DNA of 64,000 bases, taken from positions 1-64,000 of the forward strand of contig NZ_JAMXIC010000019.1 of NCBI RefSeq assembly GCF_027587375.1. Reading direction: 5' to 3'. This stretch comes from Arthrobacter sp. B2a2-09. Lineage in GTDB: Bacteria > Actinomycetota > Actinomycetes > Actinomycetales > Micrococcaceae. Shown one piece after another: positions 39,756 to 49,174 of this stretch. The position numbers were made by a program, and so were the translations under genes. A model generated the notes under the pieces. That model had not been told where the DNA came from and made no database searches. It saw nothing but the letters and a program-made list of their open reading frames with translations. Position 1 is the first letter of the stretch; each line of letters opens with the position of its first letter.

Positions 39756-42700
39756 CTAGGCCTCGATCTTGGTAACGGTGATCTGCGGCTCGGCGGCGTC
39801 GCCGGAGACGACGGGGTCGAGCTTGAGTGACAGGGTTTCGGTCTTGACCAGGTCTTCATTGGCGCGCAAGGCGTCAACAACGTCGTGAACGGCCAGGACC
39901 GTGGTGTGGATGCGGTCGCTGACATTGAGTCCAGCGTCCTTGCGGGCCTGCTGGATGGCACGGACCATGTCTCGCGCCAAGCCTTCGGCGGCAAGTTCCG
40001 GAGTGACTTCGGTGTTCAGGACCACGAAGCCACCGCCCGGAAGGACAGCGACGGCCGCGGACGAACCGTCAGCAGATTCCGCCACGACAGTCTCAAGGGT
40101 GTACTCCTGCGGTTCCAGCTCGAGGCCGCCTGAAACAACGACTCCTGCAACGCCGTCGATTGTTTGCACAGACCAGTCGCCGGACTTGGAACCCTTGATG
40201 GCCTGCTGGACGTTCTTGCCCAGTCGCGGACCTGCCGCGCGGGCATTGACCACGAGTTTCTGCTCGATGCCGAATTCCTCCGGCGACGCCGTAGCGGCGT
40301 CCAGGAGCCGGACGGACCGCAGGTTCAGCTCATCCGCGACGACGGCGGCGAAGCCTTCCAGCGCGTCCGCACCGGGTGCCACCACCGTGAGCTCCTGCAA
40401 CGGCAGGCGAACGCGAAGGTTGGCGGCCTTGCGCAGGCTGGAACCGGTGGAGCAGATCTGCTGGACCCGGTCCATGGCCTCTACGAGTCCCGGGTTTGCC
40501 GGGAACAGCGATGCCTCTGGCCAATCGGCCAGGTGCACCGAGCGCCCGCCGGTCAGGCCGCGCCAGATCTCCTCGGAAACAAGGGGCAGCAGCGACGCCG
40601 AGACACGGCAGACGGCTTCGAGTGCCGTGTAGAGGGCATCGAAGGCGTCGGTGTTCTCGTCGAAGAAGCGCTGCCGGCTGCGGCGGACGTACCAGTTGGT
40701 GAGCATGTCCAGGTAGCTGCGCAGTTCATCGCAGGCTCCGGAAATGTCGTATTCGTCCAAGCTGGAGGTGATGTTGCGGACGAGGTCGCCGGTGTTTGCC
40801 AGCAAGTACTGGTCCAGGGTGTCGGCGTAGCCGTCGTAGCGCAGTTTGGCGTCATAGCCGGCCCCACCATTGGAGGCGTTCGTGTACAGCGTGAAGAAGC
40901 TGTAGACGTTCCACAGCGGCAGGATGACCTGGCGGACGCCGTCGCGGATTCCCTGTTCGGTGACCACGAGGTTGCCGCCGCGCAAGATGGGGCTGGACAT
41001 CAGGAACCAGCGCATGGCGTCGGAGCCGTCGCGGTCCAGGACCTCGGAGACGTCCGGGTAATTGCGCAGGCTCTTGGACATCTTCTGCCCGTCGGAGCCC
41101 AGCACGATGCCATGGCTGATCACGTTGCGGAAGGCCGGCCGGTCGAAGAGTGCCGTGGACAGGATGTGCAGCATGTAGAACCAGCCGCGGGTTTGCCCGA
41201 TGTACTCGACGATGAAGTCTGCCGGGTTGTGGGTGTCGAACCATTCCTCGTTCTGGAATGGGTAGTGCACCTGGCCGTAGGGCATTGAACCGGAATCGAA
41301 CCAGACGTCCAGGACGTCCTCGACACGGCGCATGGTGGACTGGCCCTCTTCGGGAGAGCGCGGGTCGTCCGGGTTGGGCCGGGTCAGTTCGTCGATGAAC
41401 GGGCGGTGCAGGTCAACCTGGCCGTCGTTGTTCATCGGAAGGCGGCCAAAATCGGCCTCCATCTCGGCGAGCGAGCCGTAAACGTCCGTGCGCGGGTACG
41501 CGAGGTCATCGGACTGCCACACCGGGATGGGCGAGCCCCAGTAACGGTTGCGGCTGATGGACCAGTCGCGGGCGTTGGCCAACCATTTGCCGAACTGTCC
41601 GTCCTTGACGTTGCCCGGGATCCAGTTGATCTCCTGGTTCAGTTCGGACATCCGGTCCTTGAACTTGGTGACCTCCACATACCAGGAAGACACGGCACGG
41701 TAGATCAAGGGGTTGCGGCAGCGCCAGCAGTGCGGGTAGCTGTGCTCGTAGCTGGCCTGGCGAACCAGGCGACCGCCGGAACGGAGTGCCTGCGTGATCG
41801 GCTTGTTGGCATCGAACACCTGCAATCCGGAGATTTCGGCAAGGGGTCCGTGCGCGAACAGGTGGAGGAATTTGGCGCCTTCGTCGACGGAAAGCACCAC
41901 GGGGATACCTGCGTCCTCACAGACTTTCTGGTCGTCTTCGCCGTAGGCCGGGGCCTGGTGGACGATGCCCGTACCGTCGGTGGTGGTGACATAGTCCGCC
42001 ACGAGGAAACGCCAGCCGTTCTGGGTGCCGTATTTCTCGGTGTCGGAGAAGTAATCCCAAAGCGGCTCGTACTCCAGGCCGGCCAACTCCGTGCCCGTGA
42101 AAGTGGCGGTGACGGCTGAGGCGGCGGCAGCTACGTCGTCGTACCCTAGGTCCTTGGCGTAGGTGCCGAGAAGATCGGCGGCCAGCAGGAAGCTGCCCGT
42201 CACCGGAGCCTCCGCGGAGGCGGCCTTGATGCCGTTGGGACCGGCCGGAACCACCGCGTAGGAGATGTCAGGCCCGACGGCGAGCGCCAGGTTGGTGGGC
42301 AGCGTCCAGGGCGTCGTGGTCCACGCGAGCGCCTGCACACCCTCGAGGGACTTCGAAAGTTCGGACTCCCCTGCCTTGATGGGGAAGGTCACGGTGACGG
42401 TCTGGTCCTGGCGGTTCTTGTAGACATCGTCATCCATGCGCAGCTCATGGTTGGAAAGCGGCGTCTCGTCCTTCCAGCAGTACGGCAGGACGCGGTACCC
42501 GTTGTAGGTGAGGCCCTTCTCGTGGAGCTGTTTGAAGGCCCAAAGGACGGACTCCATGTACTCGACGTTGAGGGTCTTGTAGTCATTGTCGAAGTCCACC
42601 CAGCGCGCTTGGCGCGTGACGTAGCTCTTCCATTCGTCTGCGTACTTCATGACGGAGGCACGGCAGGCGTCGTTGAACTTGTCGATGCCCATCGCTTCGA

Positions 42701-43085
42701 TCTGGGTCTTGTCCGTCATGCCCAGCTGCTTCATGGCCTCGAGTTCAGCGGGCAGGCCGTGGGTATCCCAGCCGAAGCGCCGTTCGACGCGCTTGCCGCG
42801 CTGGGTCTGGTAACGGCCCACCAGGTCCTTGGCGTAGCCGGTCAGGAGGTGGCCGTAATGGGGCAGTCCGTTGGCGAAGGGAGGACCGTCGTAGAAGACG
42901 AACTCGTTGCTGCCGGGGTGGCCACCGGGCAGATCAGCGCTGCGCTGGTCGATGCTGGCTTGGAAGGTGCCGTCTTCATCCCAGTACTTGAGGATGCGCT
43001 CTTCGATCTCCGGGAACTTCACGGAGGCGGACACCCCTGTTGAGGTGCCGGACGGAGTTGCGGAGGCCTTGGGGTAATACGTCAT
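39756..43085 (-). CDS. ileS: isoleucyl-tRNA synthetase
   Basis: About 1109 residues, class I synthetase. HIGH-type motif GPPFANGLPHYGHLLTG, editing domain about 200-400, KMSKS in GSDGQKMSKSLRNYPD, and a long anticodon-binding C-terminus with a DUF5915-like tail. The length and the motif style are those of the eukaryotic-like (type 2) IleRS, a type associated with mupirocin tolerance in other bacteria; that is inference only. Start MTYYPKAS (ATG 43085) is preferred over an in-frame extension of 10 codons. Preceded by a T-box leader. Confidence 0.96.
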   Translation of the reverse strand: MTYYPKASATPSGTSTGVSASVKFPEIEERILKYWDEDGTFQASIDQRSADLPGGHPGSNEFVFYDGPPFANGLPHYGHLLTGYAKDLVGRYQTQRGKRVERRFGWDTHGLPAELEAMKQLGMTDKTQIEAMGIDKFNDACRASVMKYADEWKSYVTRQARWVDFDNDYKTLNVEYMESVLWAFKQLHEKGLTYNGYRVLPYCWKDETPLSNHELRMDDDVYKNRQDQTVTVTFPIKAGESELSKSLEGVQALAWTTTPWTLPTNLALAVGPDISYAVVPAGPNGIKAASAEAPVTGSFLLAADLLGTYAKDLGYDDVAAAASAVTATFTGTELAGLEYEPLWDYFSDTEKYGTQNGWRFLVADYVTTTDGTGIVHQAPAYGEDDQKVCEDAGIPVVLSVDEGAKFLHLFAHGPLAEISGLQVFDANKPITQALRSGGRLVRQASYEHSYPHCWRCRNPLIYRAVSSWYVEVTKFKDRMSELNQEINWIPGNVKDGQFGKWLANARDWSISRNRYWGSPIPVWQSDDLAYPRTDVYGSLAEMEADFGRLPMNNDGQVDLHRPFIDELTRPNPDDPRSPEEGQSTMRRVEDVLDVWFDSGSMPYGQVHYPFQNEEWFDTHNPADFIVEYIGQTRGWFYMLHILSTALFDRPAFRNVISHGIVLGSDGQKMSKSLRNYPDVSEVLDRDGSDAMRWFLMSSPILRGGNLVVTEQGIRDGVRQVILPLWNVYSFFTLYTNASNGGAGYDAKLRYDGYADTLDQYLLANTGDLVRNITSSLDEYDISGACDELRSYLDMLTNWYVRRSRQRFFDENTDAFDALYTALEAVCRVSASLLPLVSEEIWRGLTGGRSVHLADWPEASLFPANPGLVEAMDRVQQICSTGSSLRKAANLRVRLPLQELTVVAPGADALEGFAAVVADELNLRSVRLLDAATASPEEFGIEQKLVVNARAAGPRLGKNVQQAIKGSKSGDWSVQTIDGVAGVVVSGGLELEPQEYTLETVVAESADGSSAAVAVLPGGGFVVLNTEVTPELAAEGLARDMVRAIQQARKDAGLNVSDRIHTTVLAVHDVVDALRANEDLVKTETLSLKLDPVVSGDAAEPQITVTKIEA

Positions 43086-43114
43086 CTCTTCATCCTGGGT
43101 TGAGCCGGTGAACA

Positions 43115-43345
43115 CAAAGTTTCATTCAGGATGCGAGGACGGCGCCAGGCCGTTGTCTCCAACAGCGCAAGTACCGCGGTACCACCTCACTTACCGGCAC
43201 CAACTCTGCTCCTTTTGGAAAGGAGCTGATCCGGCGCCGGCCGCTCATTGCTGCTGTGACGGGCTTACCCGTCCGGTTCTACTGACCCCCGTGGTGGCGG
43301 GGGCGTTCTTCCGGAAGCTCACCGGTGATGTCCGGGTCAAAGCTT
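43115..43345 (-). promoter_or_regulatory. T-box leader of ileS (translational type, specifier ATC)
   Basis: On the minus strand a GGACATCACCGG loop shows an isoleucine specifier ATC at 43329-43327. Several hairpins follow (GACGGGTAAGCCCGTC, CTCCTTTTGGAAAGGAG), then the T-box consensus GGTGGTACCGCGGT (43186-43173) containing the tRNA-acceptor-binding TGGT. No intrinsic terminator follows, as expected for the actinobacterial type in which uncharged tRNA-Ile frees the ribosome site. Confidence 0.9.
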
Positions 43346-43415
43346 GTGCCACAAGTCTAGCGGCAGCGGCGCCGCGAGCTCCACTTGAGGGCATGGGGCG
43401 CGCGACGCCGGGAAC

Positions 43416-44174
43416 TCAGCCCTTGCGGATCAACTTGTGGGTAGCGGCCTGCGCCACCGGGCGGATGATGATCTCGTCCAGGTTGATGTGGTGCGGGATT
43501 GAGACCGCGTACTTGACAACGTCGGCGACGTCCTCCGGCGTGAGCGGCTTTTCGACGCCGGCGTACACCTTGGCTGCCGCAGCGGCATCGCCGAGACGGT
43601 TGAGCGCGAATTCCTCTGTACGGACGAGCCCCGGCGCCACCTCGATGACGCGGATGTTGTTCTCGGCTTCCTCCAAGCGCAGGGCACCGGTCATGGCGTG
43701 CTGGGCAAACTTGGCCGCGTTGTACCCGCCGCCGCCCTCGTAGGCCGTGAATCCCGCGGTCGACGTCAGGTTCAGGACTGTGCCCTCGCCGTTGGCCCGC
43801 AGCATCGGGAGGAAGGCCCGGGTCAGCTTCAGGGTGCCGAGCACGTTGACTTGGTACATCCAGTCCCAGTCTTCGGTCTGCGCATTGGCCAGGGTGTCTG
43901 CGCCCCGTGCGCCACCGGCAATGTTGATGAGCGTGTCCGCTCCCCCTGCTTCGGTGACGGCAGAAAGCAACGCCGCGACGTCGTCGTCGTTGGTGATATC
44001 CGCTGCGAACGGCACAGCGCCGCTCTCGGCGCCGAGGGCCTCAAGCCGCTCCGCACGGCGGGCGACGGCGAATACCTTCCATCCGTCGGCGGTGAGGGCC
44101 CGCACCGTGGCTTCGCCGATTCCCGTGCTGGCGCCGGTCACTACTGCGGTCTTCGTCTGTACTTCCTCAGTCAT
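43416..44174 (-). CDS. short-chain dehydrogenase/reductase
   Basis: 252 residues, classical SDR. TGASTGIGEA (TGxxxGxG), N in LINIAGGARG, catalytic Ser (LTSTAGF), Tyr-x3-Lys (GYNAAKFA). The Y-x-x-x-K reads YNAAK. Similar to the YdfG/serine-type 3-hydroxy acid dehydrogenase branch; the substrate is unknown. Last of three minus-strand genes after the methyltransferase, 20 bases apart. Confidence 0.92.
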   Translation of the reverse strand: MTEEVQTKTAVVTGASTGIGEATVRALTADGWKVFAVARRAERLEALGAESGAVPFAADITNDDDVAALLSAVTEAGGADTLINIAGGARGADTLANAQTEDWDWMYQVNVLGTLKLTRAFLPMLRANGEGTVLNLTSTAGFTAYEGGGGYNAAKFAQHAMTGALRLEEAENNIRVIEVAPGLVRTEEFALNRLGDAAAAAKVYAGVEKPLTPEDVADVVKYAVSIPHHINLDEIIIRPVAQAATHKLIRKG

Positions 44175-44193
44175 GGCACCACCCTAACGTGGT

Positions 44194-44820
44194 TCACCGG
44201 GAGATCGCACGGCCAAGGATGTGGGCGATCGGCGGGGACAGTGGGCCGGCAGAGAAGCCGAAACGCTCACTGTCCAGCACCTGGAAGCCGGCGACGCCGA
44301 TCGCCTGAAGGGTGTCGCGGTTGGGATGGCAGCCTCCGGCCATGTGCTGCCAGGCCGGAGTGAGCAGATCCTCGACGGCCGCGAGAAGCCTCTTGTCCGA
44401 GCGCACGTGCTCGTAGAATGCCAGGGTTCCGCCGGGTCGAAGCACGCGGCGGATTTCCGCCAACGTCACCGCCTGGTCCGCCACGCTGCAGAGGACAAGG
44501 CTGACCACGACGGCGTCCGCCTCGCCATCGCTTGCCGGAATGTTCTCAGCGGTTCCGGGAACAACCGTGACGGGTACAGCAGCGAACCGTGCCTTACTTT
44601 CAGCGAGCCCCCTGAGGTAATCATCAGGTTCAACCGCGAGGACGCTTTCCACGGTGGCCGGGTACAGGCCGAACGACGAGCCCTCGCCGGGGCCCACCTC
44701 AATGACGCGGCCCCGCAGTCCGGCGAGCAAGCTGCGGCGGTGCTCGGTGGCACCACGCAGGTTCATAGCGGGAACTACCCTGGCGTAAGCGCGCGCAAAG
44801 CGCGGGTGCTGCGGCGTCAT
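44194..44820 (-). CDS. class I SAM-dependent methyltransferase
   Basis: 208 residues from MTPQHPRFARAYARVVP. SAM motif I VIEVGPGEGSSFGLYP, the acidic end of beta-2 in VLAVEPDDYLR, DAVVVSLVLCSVADQ (motif II) and RRVLRPGGTLAFYEHV (post-II), all in the order of Methyltransf_11 enzymes. The substrate is unknown. Start overlaps the DUF488 stop (ATGA). Confidence 0.9.
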   Translation of the reverse strand: MTPQHPRFARAYARVVPAMNLRGATEHRRSLLAGLRGRVIEVGPGEGSSFGLYPATVESVLAVEPDDYLRGLAESKARFAAVPVTVVPGTAENIPASDGEADAVVVSLVLCSVADQAVTLAEIRRVLRPGGTLAFYEHVRSDKRLLAAVEDLLTPAWQHMAGGCHPNRDTLQAIGVAGFQVLDSERFGFSAGPLSPPIAHILGRAISR

Positions 44821-45194
44821 TTGCCCACCGCCCCGGCGCCCAGCAAGAACTCCAGCAGCACGCGGGCGTGGTTGATCTCTGGGTCCCTGGCGCCGTAGAG
44901 CAGCGTCAGGCGCTTCTTGCCGGCCGCCAACTCCAGCAACTGCTCCACGGCGGGATTCTGTTCCAGCTCGGCTTGGTACGAGCTTCGGAAGCCTTCGAAG
45001 CGCTCCTGCATATGGGCAAACTCGGTGCGCAGCGGCGGCGAGGGCGCGATTTCCTTGAGCCATAGGTCCAAACGGGCGCGATCTTTGGATACCCCTCGCG
45101 GCCAGAGCCGGTCCACCAGAACCCGGTAGCCGTCGTCGTCGCTTGCTTCGTCATAGATGCGCTTGATAGCCAAAACATCCTTGAGTTCCGTCAT
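44817..45194 (-). CDS. DUF488 family protein
   Basis: 125 residues from MTELKDVLAIKRIYDE. YeaO-like signature: RVLVDRLWPRGVSKDRA, WLKEIAPSPPLRTEF, LTLLYGARDPEINHARVLLE. The family function is unknown; its conserved Arg/Asp core suggests an enzyme. No strong ribosome site near this ATG; an ATG three codons earlier is also possible. Divergent from valS, 63 bases apart. Confidence 0.85.
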   Translation of the reverse strand: MTELKDVLAIKRIYDEASDDDGYRVLVDRLWPRGVSKDRARLDLWLKEIAPSPPLRTEFAHMQERFEGFRSSYQAELEQNPAVEQLLELAAGKKRLTLLYGARDPEINHARVLLEFLLGAGAVGK

Positions 45195-45257
45195 GGCCCG
45201 CATGCTACTGCACGTCCGCGTGCCACGGAACAAAGGACGCCATGAAACAATTGGCCC

Positions 45258-47879
45258 ATGGCTGAATCAACGCAGGGTACAGACACGCCCGCCACCGCCC
45301 CCATCAACGTTCCCGACAAGCCGGCCCTTGAAGGCCTCGAGGCTGCCCTGACGCAGCGCTGGCTGGACGAAGGAACCTACAAGTTCAACCCGGACACCAC
45401 ACGGGAGCAGGTCTACTCGATCGACACTCCCCCGCCCACCGCATCCGGTTCGCTCCACGTGGGCCACATGTTCTCGTTCACGCAGACGGATGTCCAGGCC
45501 CGCTACATGCGCATGACCGGCAAGAACGTCTTCTACCCGATGGGCTGGGACGACAACGGGCTGCCCACCGAGCGCCGCGTGCAGAACTACTACGGCGTCC
45601 GCTGCGATCCCGCCATTCCCTACAACGCCGACTACCGCCCGCCGGCTCAGCCGGCGAAGAACCAGCGCGACTTCGACGTCGTCTCGCGGCAGAACTTCAT
45701 CGAACTCTGCGAGGAACTCGCCGTCGAGGACGAGAAGGTCTTCGAGAACCTGTTCCAGACCCTCGGCCTGTCCGTTGACTGGGACCTCACGTACCGCACC
45801 ATCGACGACACCTCCCGTGCGGTGTCCCAGCGCGCCTTCCTCGCCAACCTGAACGCCGGGGACGCCTACATGGCCGAGGCTCCAACGCTGTGGGACGTGA
45901 CGTTCCGCACCGCCGTCGCGCAAGCCGAGCTGGAGGACCGCGAGGTTGCCGGCGCGTACTACCGCTACCCCTTCTTCACCGCTGACGGCGAGAAGATCCA
46001 CATCGAGACGACGCGTCCCGAACTGCTCGCGGCTTGCGCGGCGCTGGTAGCAAACCCCGACGACGAGCGCTACAAGCCGCTGTTCGGCAAGACCGTCACC
46101 TCCCCCCTGTTCGACGTCGAACTGGAGGTCAAAGCCCACCCGCTCGCCAAGGCGGACAAGGGCTCCGGCATCGCCATGGTCTGTACCTTCGGCGACCTGA
46201 CTGACGTCACCTGGTGGCGCGAGCTGCAGCTGCCCACACGCGCCATCATGGGCCGCGACGGCCGCATCATCGCCGAGACACCTGAGTGGATCACCACCGA
46301 CGCCGGCAAGGAAGCCTACGCGGCGATTGCCGGCAAGACGGCGTTCTCTGCCAAAGAAGCAGTGGTTGAGCTTCTCATTGCCGCCGATCTGCTGGAAGGC
46401 GAACCCAAGAAGATCACGCACCCCGTGAACTTCTTCGAGAAGGGCGACAAGCCCCTTGAAGTTGTCACGTCGCGCCAGTGGTACATCCGCAATGGCGGAC
46501 GGGACGAGGACCGCCGCGAACGGTTGATCGCGCGCGGACACGAGATCGAGTTCCACCCGTCCTTCATGCGCTCCCGCTACGAGAACTGGATCTCCGGGCT
46601 GAACGGCGACTGGCTCGTTTCGCGCCAGCGCTTCTTCGGCGTGCCGATCCCCGTCTGGTACCCGCTGGATGCCCAGGGCAACCCGGACTACGCAAACCCC
46701 GTCCTGCCGTCCGACGAGTCCCTGCCCGTGGACCCTGCCGCCGACGCGGCACCCGGCTTCGAGGAGTCCCAGCGCGAGCAGCCCAACGGCTTCATCGGAG
46801 ACGCCGACGTCCTGGACACCTGGGCCACGTCTTCGCTGACCCCGCAGATCGTGGGCGGCTGGAGCCGTGACGAGGAACTGTTCGGCAAGGTCTACCCCTT
46901 CGACCTCCGCCCGCAGGGCCACGACATCATCCGCACCTGGCTCTTCTCCTCGGCCGTCCGGGCAGATGCCCTGCAGAACAGCGCGCCGTGGAAACACGCA
47001 GCCATCTCGGGCTGGATCCTGGACCCGGACCGCAAGAAGATGTCCAAGTCCAAGGGCAACGTGGTTGTTCCCACCGACGTCCTGAACGAATTCGGCTCCG
47101 ACGCCGTCCGTTACTGGGCCGCCTCGGCCAAGCTCGGTGCGGACACCGCCTACGAGATCGCCCAGATGAAGATCGGCCGCCGCCTGGCCATCAAACTGCT
47201 CAACGCCTCCAAGTTCGTCCTGAACCTGGGCGCTACGGAGAACTCGGTTGTCGGCGCGGACCTGTCCGTCCTGACCAACCCCCTGGATCGTGCACTGCTG
47301 GCGCAGCTGGCCGACGTCGTGGCGCAGGCCACCAAGGCGTTCGACAACTACGACTACGCCCGCGCCCTGCAGATCACGGAATCGTTCTTCTGGCAGTTCA
47401 CGGACGACTACGTGGAGCTCATCAAGGACCGCGCCTACGGTGCGGCTGGCGAGACCGAGCAGGCATCCGTGCTTGCTGCCCTTGCCACCACGCTGGATTC
47501 GCTGCTCCGCCTGTTCGCGCCGTTCCTGCCCTTCGCCACCGAAGAGGTCTGGAGCTGGTGGCGCACGGGTTCAGTCCACCGCGCGGCGTGGCCGGCAGCC
47601 GTGGAAATCGTCGACGGCGACACCACCATGCTGGGCACCGTCGGCATCGCGCTGAGCGGCATCCGCAAGGCCAAGTCCGAGGCAAAGGTCAAGCAGCGCA
47701 CCGAAGTCCTCTCCGCCACCATCAGCGCCACCGAGTCGTTTGTTGCACAGCTGGAAGCCGGACTGGGAGACCTGAAGGCCGCGGCCAACGCACAGGAGAT
47801 TTCACTGGTGGCCGCCGACGGCGAACTCACGGTGAGCGACGTGGTCCTGGCACCTGCCGAGGAGCCCGCCCAGGCCTAG
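45258..47879 (+). CDS. valS: valyl-tRNA synthetase
   Basis: 873 residues. HIGH motif in SGSLHVGHMFSFTQTD (about 60-75), editing domain in the middle, KMSKS in RKKMSKSKGNVVVP, and a short C-terminal coiled-coil arm (about 790-873). Somewhat short for ValRS but complete. Divergently transcribed from the DUF488 gene; a good hairpin terminator follows. Confidence 0.97.
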   Translation: MAESTQGTDTPATAPINVPDKPALEGLEAALTQRWLDEGTYKFNPDTTREQVYSIDTPPPTASGSLHVGHMFSFTQTDVQARYMRMTGKNVFYPMGWDDNGLPTERRVQNYYGVRCDPAIPYNADYRPPAQPAKNQRDFDVVSRQNFIELCEELAVEDEKVFENLFQTLGLSVDWDLTYRTIDDTSRAVSQRAFLANLNAGDAYMAEAPTLWDVTFRTAVAQAELEDREVAGAYYRYPFFTADGEKIHIETTRPELLAACAALVANPDDERYKPLFGKTVTSPLFDVELEVKAHPLAKADKGSGIAMVCTFGDLTDVTWWRELQLPTRAIMGRDGRIIAETPEWITTDAGKEAYAAIAGKTAFSAKEAVVELLIAADLLEGEPKKITHPVNFFEKGDKPLEVVTSRQWYIRNGGRDEDRRERLIARGHEIEFHPSFMRSRYENWISGLNGDWLVSRQRFFGVPIPVWYPLDAQGNPDYANPVLPSDESLPVDPAADAAPGFEESQREQPNGFIGDADVLDTWATSSLTPQIVGGWSRDEELFGKVYPFDLRPQGHDIIRTWLFSSAVRADALQNSAPWKHAAISGWILDPDRKKMSKSKGNVVVPTDVLNEFGSDAVRYWAASAKLGADTAYEIAQMKIGRRLAIKLLNASKFVLNLGATENSVVGADLSVLTNPLDRALLAQLADVVAQATKAFDNYDYARALQITESFFWQFTDDYVELIKDRAYGAAGETEQASVLAALATTLDSLLRLFAPFLPFATEEVWSWWRTGSVHRAAWPAAVEIVDGDTTMLGTVGIALSGIRKAKSEAKVKQRTEVLSATISATESFVAQLEAGLGDLKAAANAQEISLVAADGELTVSDVVLAPAEEPAQA

Positions 47880-47933
47880 TTTGGAAGAGCCCGGGAGTTT
47901 TCCGGGCCCGCCGGGAAGTTTCCGGGCAAAAGG

Positions 47934-47976
47934 GAAGCCCCATCAGCGTTTAGCCGTTGGTGGGGCTTCGACTTTT
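47934..47976 (+). terminator. terminator of valS
   Basis: GAAGCCCCA...TGGGGCTTC stem (47934-47942 and 47961-47969), extended internally by a partly paired CAGCG/CGTTG region, then ACTTTTC. Located 55 bases after the valS stop. Confidence 0.85.
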
Positions 47977-48262
47977 CGGCTGCCCGGTGACGTCTTGGCG
48001 GTCTGGCGGAATCCTCAGACTTTCAGGTCTTCCTACCTCGTCACTGGTAGCTTGTATCCAACTTTGCCGAAGGCTGCGTCAGATACATATCACTGAATCT
48101 TTGGTTTCCGTGTCCCTCTTCTTTCGAAGTGGGTAAGTTCTATTCTTGACCCGCACCCCAGCCAGCACAAGCCCTCTTCGGGAACTACTGGCATGTAATT
48201 CGCGGGCTTCGTGGCGAGTCTCCGGGGTTCTGGGGTTGGGTGCTTTGTGGCACAGTGTTGCT
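47977..48262. other. spacer before the Fpg-like gene
   Basis: 286 bases, lower GC than the neighbours, with no clear promoter and no gene. The frame of the following gene is open into it, but the conserved MPELPEV start is at 48263. Confidence 0.5.
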
Positions 48263-49138
48263 ATGCCAGAACTTCCCGAAGTGGCCGGGCTGACTGCCTT
48301 CCTGGGCAGGAATCTCCTCGGTGCCGAACTGACGAAGATTCAGATCACCTCTTTTGCCGTGCTGAAGACGGCCGATCCGCCCTACTTGGCCCTGGAGGGT
48401 CGGAAAATCCTCGGCGTGGAACGCTTCGGAAAGTTCGTCAGCCTCGACGCCGAGGGCATCCACTTCATCTTCCACCTCGCCAAGGCCGGCTGGCTGCGCT
48501 ACACGGAGCAGCCATCGCAGACCCAGCTGCGGATGGGCGGCAGCAATATTGCCGCGAGGCTCGGCTTCACCAAGAGCGACGGCTCAACGCACGTCGGTGT
48601 GGACCTGACGGAGGCCGGAACGAAGAAAAGCCTGGCCGTATACGTGGTGCACAGCCCCTTGGACGTTCCCGGGATCGCGACACTCGGCCCGGACCCACTG
48701 AGCCCTGCATTCACGGCGGAAACCCTGGCCGGAATCCTCGCCGGTAGCTCGCACCAGATCAAGGGACTCCTCCGGAGCCAAAGCGTCATCGCGGGCATCG
48801 GCAACGCCTACAGCGACGAGATCCTTCACGCCGCCAGGATTTCACCGTTCGCGATCGCCAAGTCGCTGGACAAGGACACAACCCGAGTCCTTTATGAGTC
48901 CATCGAAAGTGTCCTGGGTGCGGCCGTGGCCGCCGCCGTTGGGAAAGCCTCAAGCGAACTCAAGGACACGAAGCGGAACACCATGCGGGTCCATGGCAGG
49001 GCGGGACAGCCCTGCCCCGTGTGCGGGACCACCATCCGCGAGGTGTCCTTTGCCGACACCGCGTTGCAGTACTGCCCTGGCTGCCAGACAAATGGAAAGA
49101 TCCTGGCGGACCGGAGAACGTCGCGGTTCCTGAAATAG
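48263..49138 (+). CDS. formamidopyrimidine-DNA glycosylase family protein
   Basis: 291 residues beginning MPELPEVAG: after removal of Met the N-terminal Pro is the catalytic nucleophile and Glu the second catalytic residue. H2TH segment IKGLLRSQSVIAGIGNAYSDEIL and the C-terminal zinc finger (CPVC...CPGC) are intact. Base-excision repair of oxidised bases. Upstream in-frame codons are ignored because the chemistry needs Pro at position 2. A second, Nei-like member lies at 54720. Confidence 0.94.
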   Translation: MPELPEVAGLTAFLGRNLLGAELTKIQITSFAVLKTADPPYLALEGRKILGVERFGKFVSLDAEGIHFIFHLAKAGWLRYTEQPSQTQLRMGGSNIAARLGFTKSDGSTHVGVDLTEAGTKKSLAVYVVHSPLDVPGIATLGPDPLSPAFTAETLAGILAGSSHQIKGLLRSQSVIAGIGNAYSDEILHAARISPFAIAKSLDKDTTRVLYESIESVLGAAVAAAVGKASSELKDTKRNTMRVHGRAGQPCPVCGTTIREVSFADTALQYCPGCQTNGKILADRRTSRFLK

Positions 49139-49174
49139 CTGTGCCCGCGGCTCAAAGAGCCGCCACGGCTCGGG

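Noticed and set aside
40164..42119. Plus-strand open frames opposite ileS, some over 370 codons
   Set aside because: Antisense of a high-GC gene with strong third-position bias; ileS has all its signature motifs on the minus strand.
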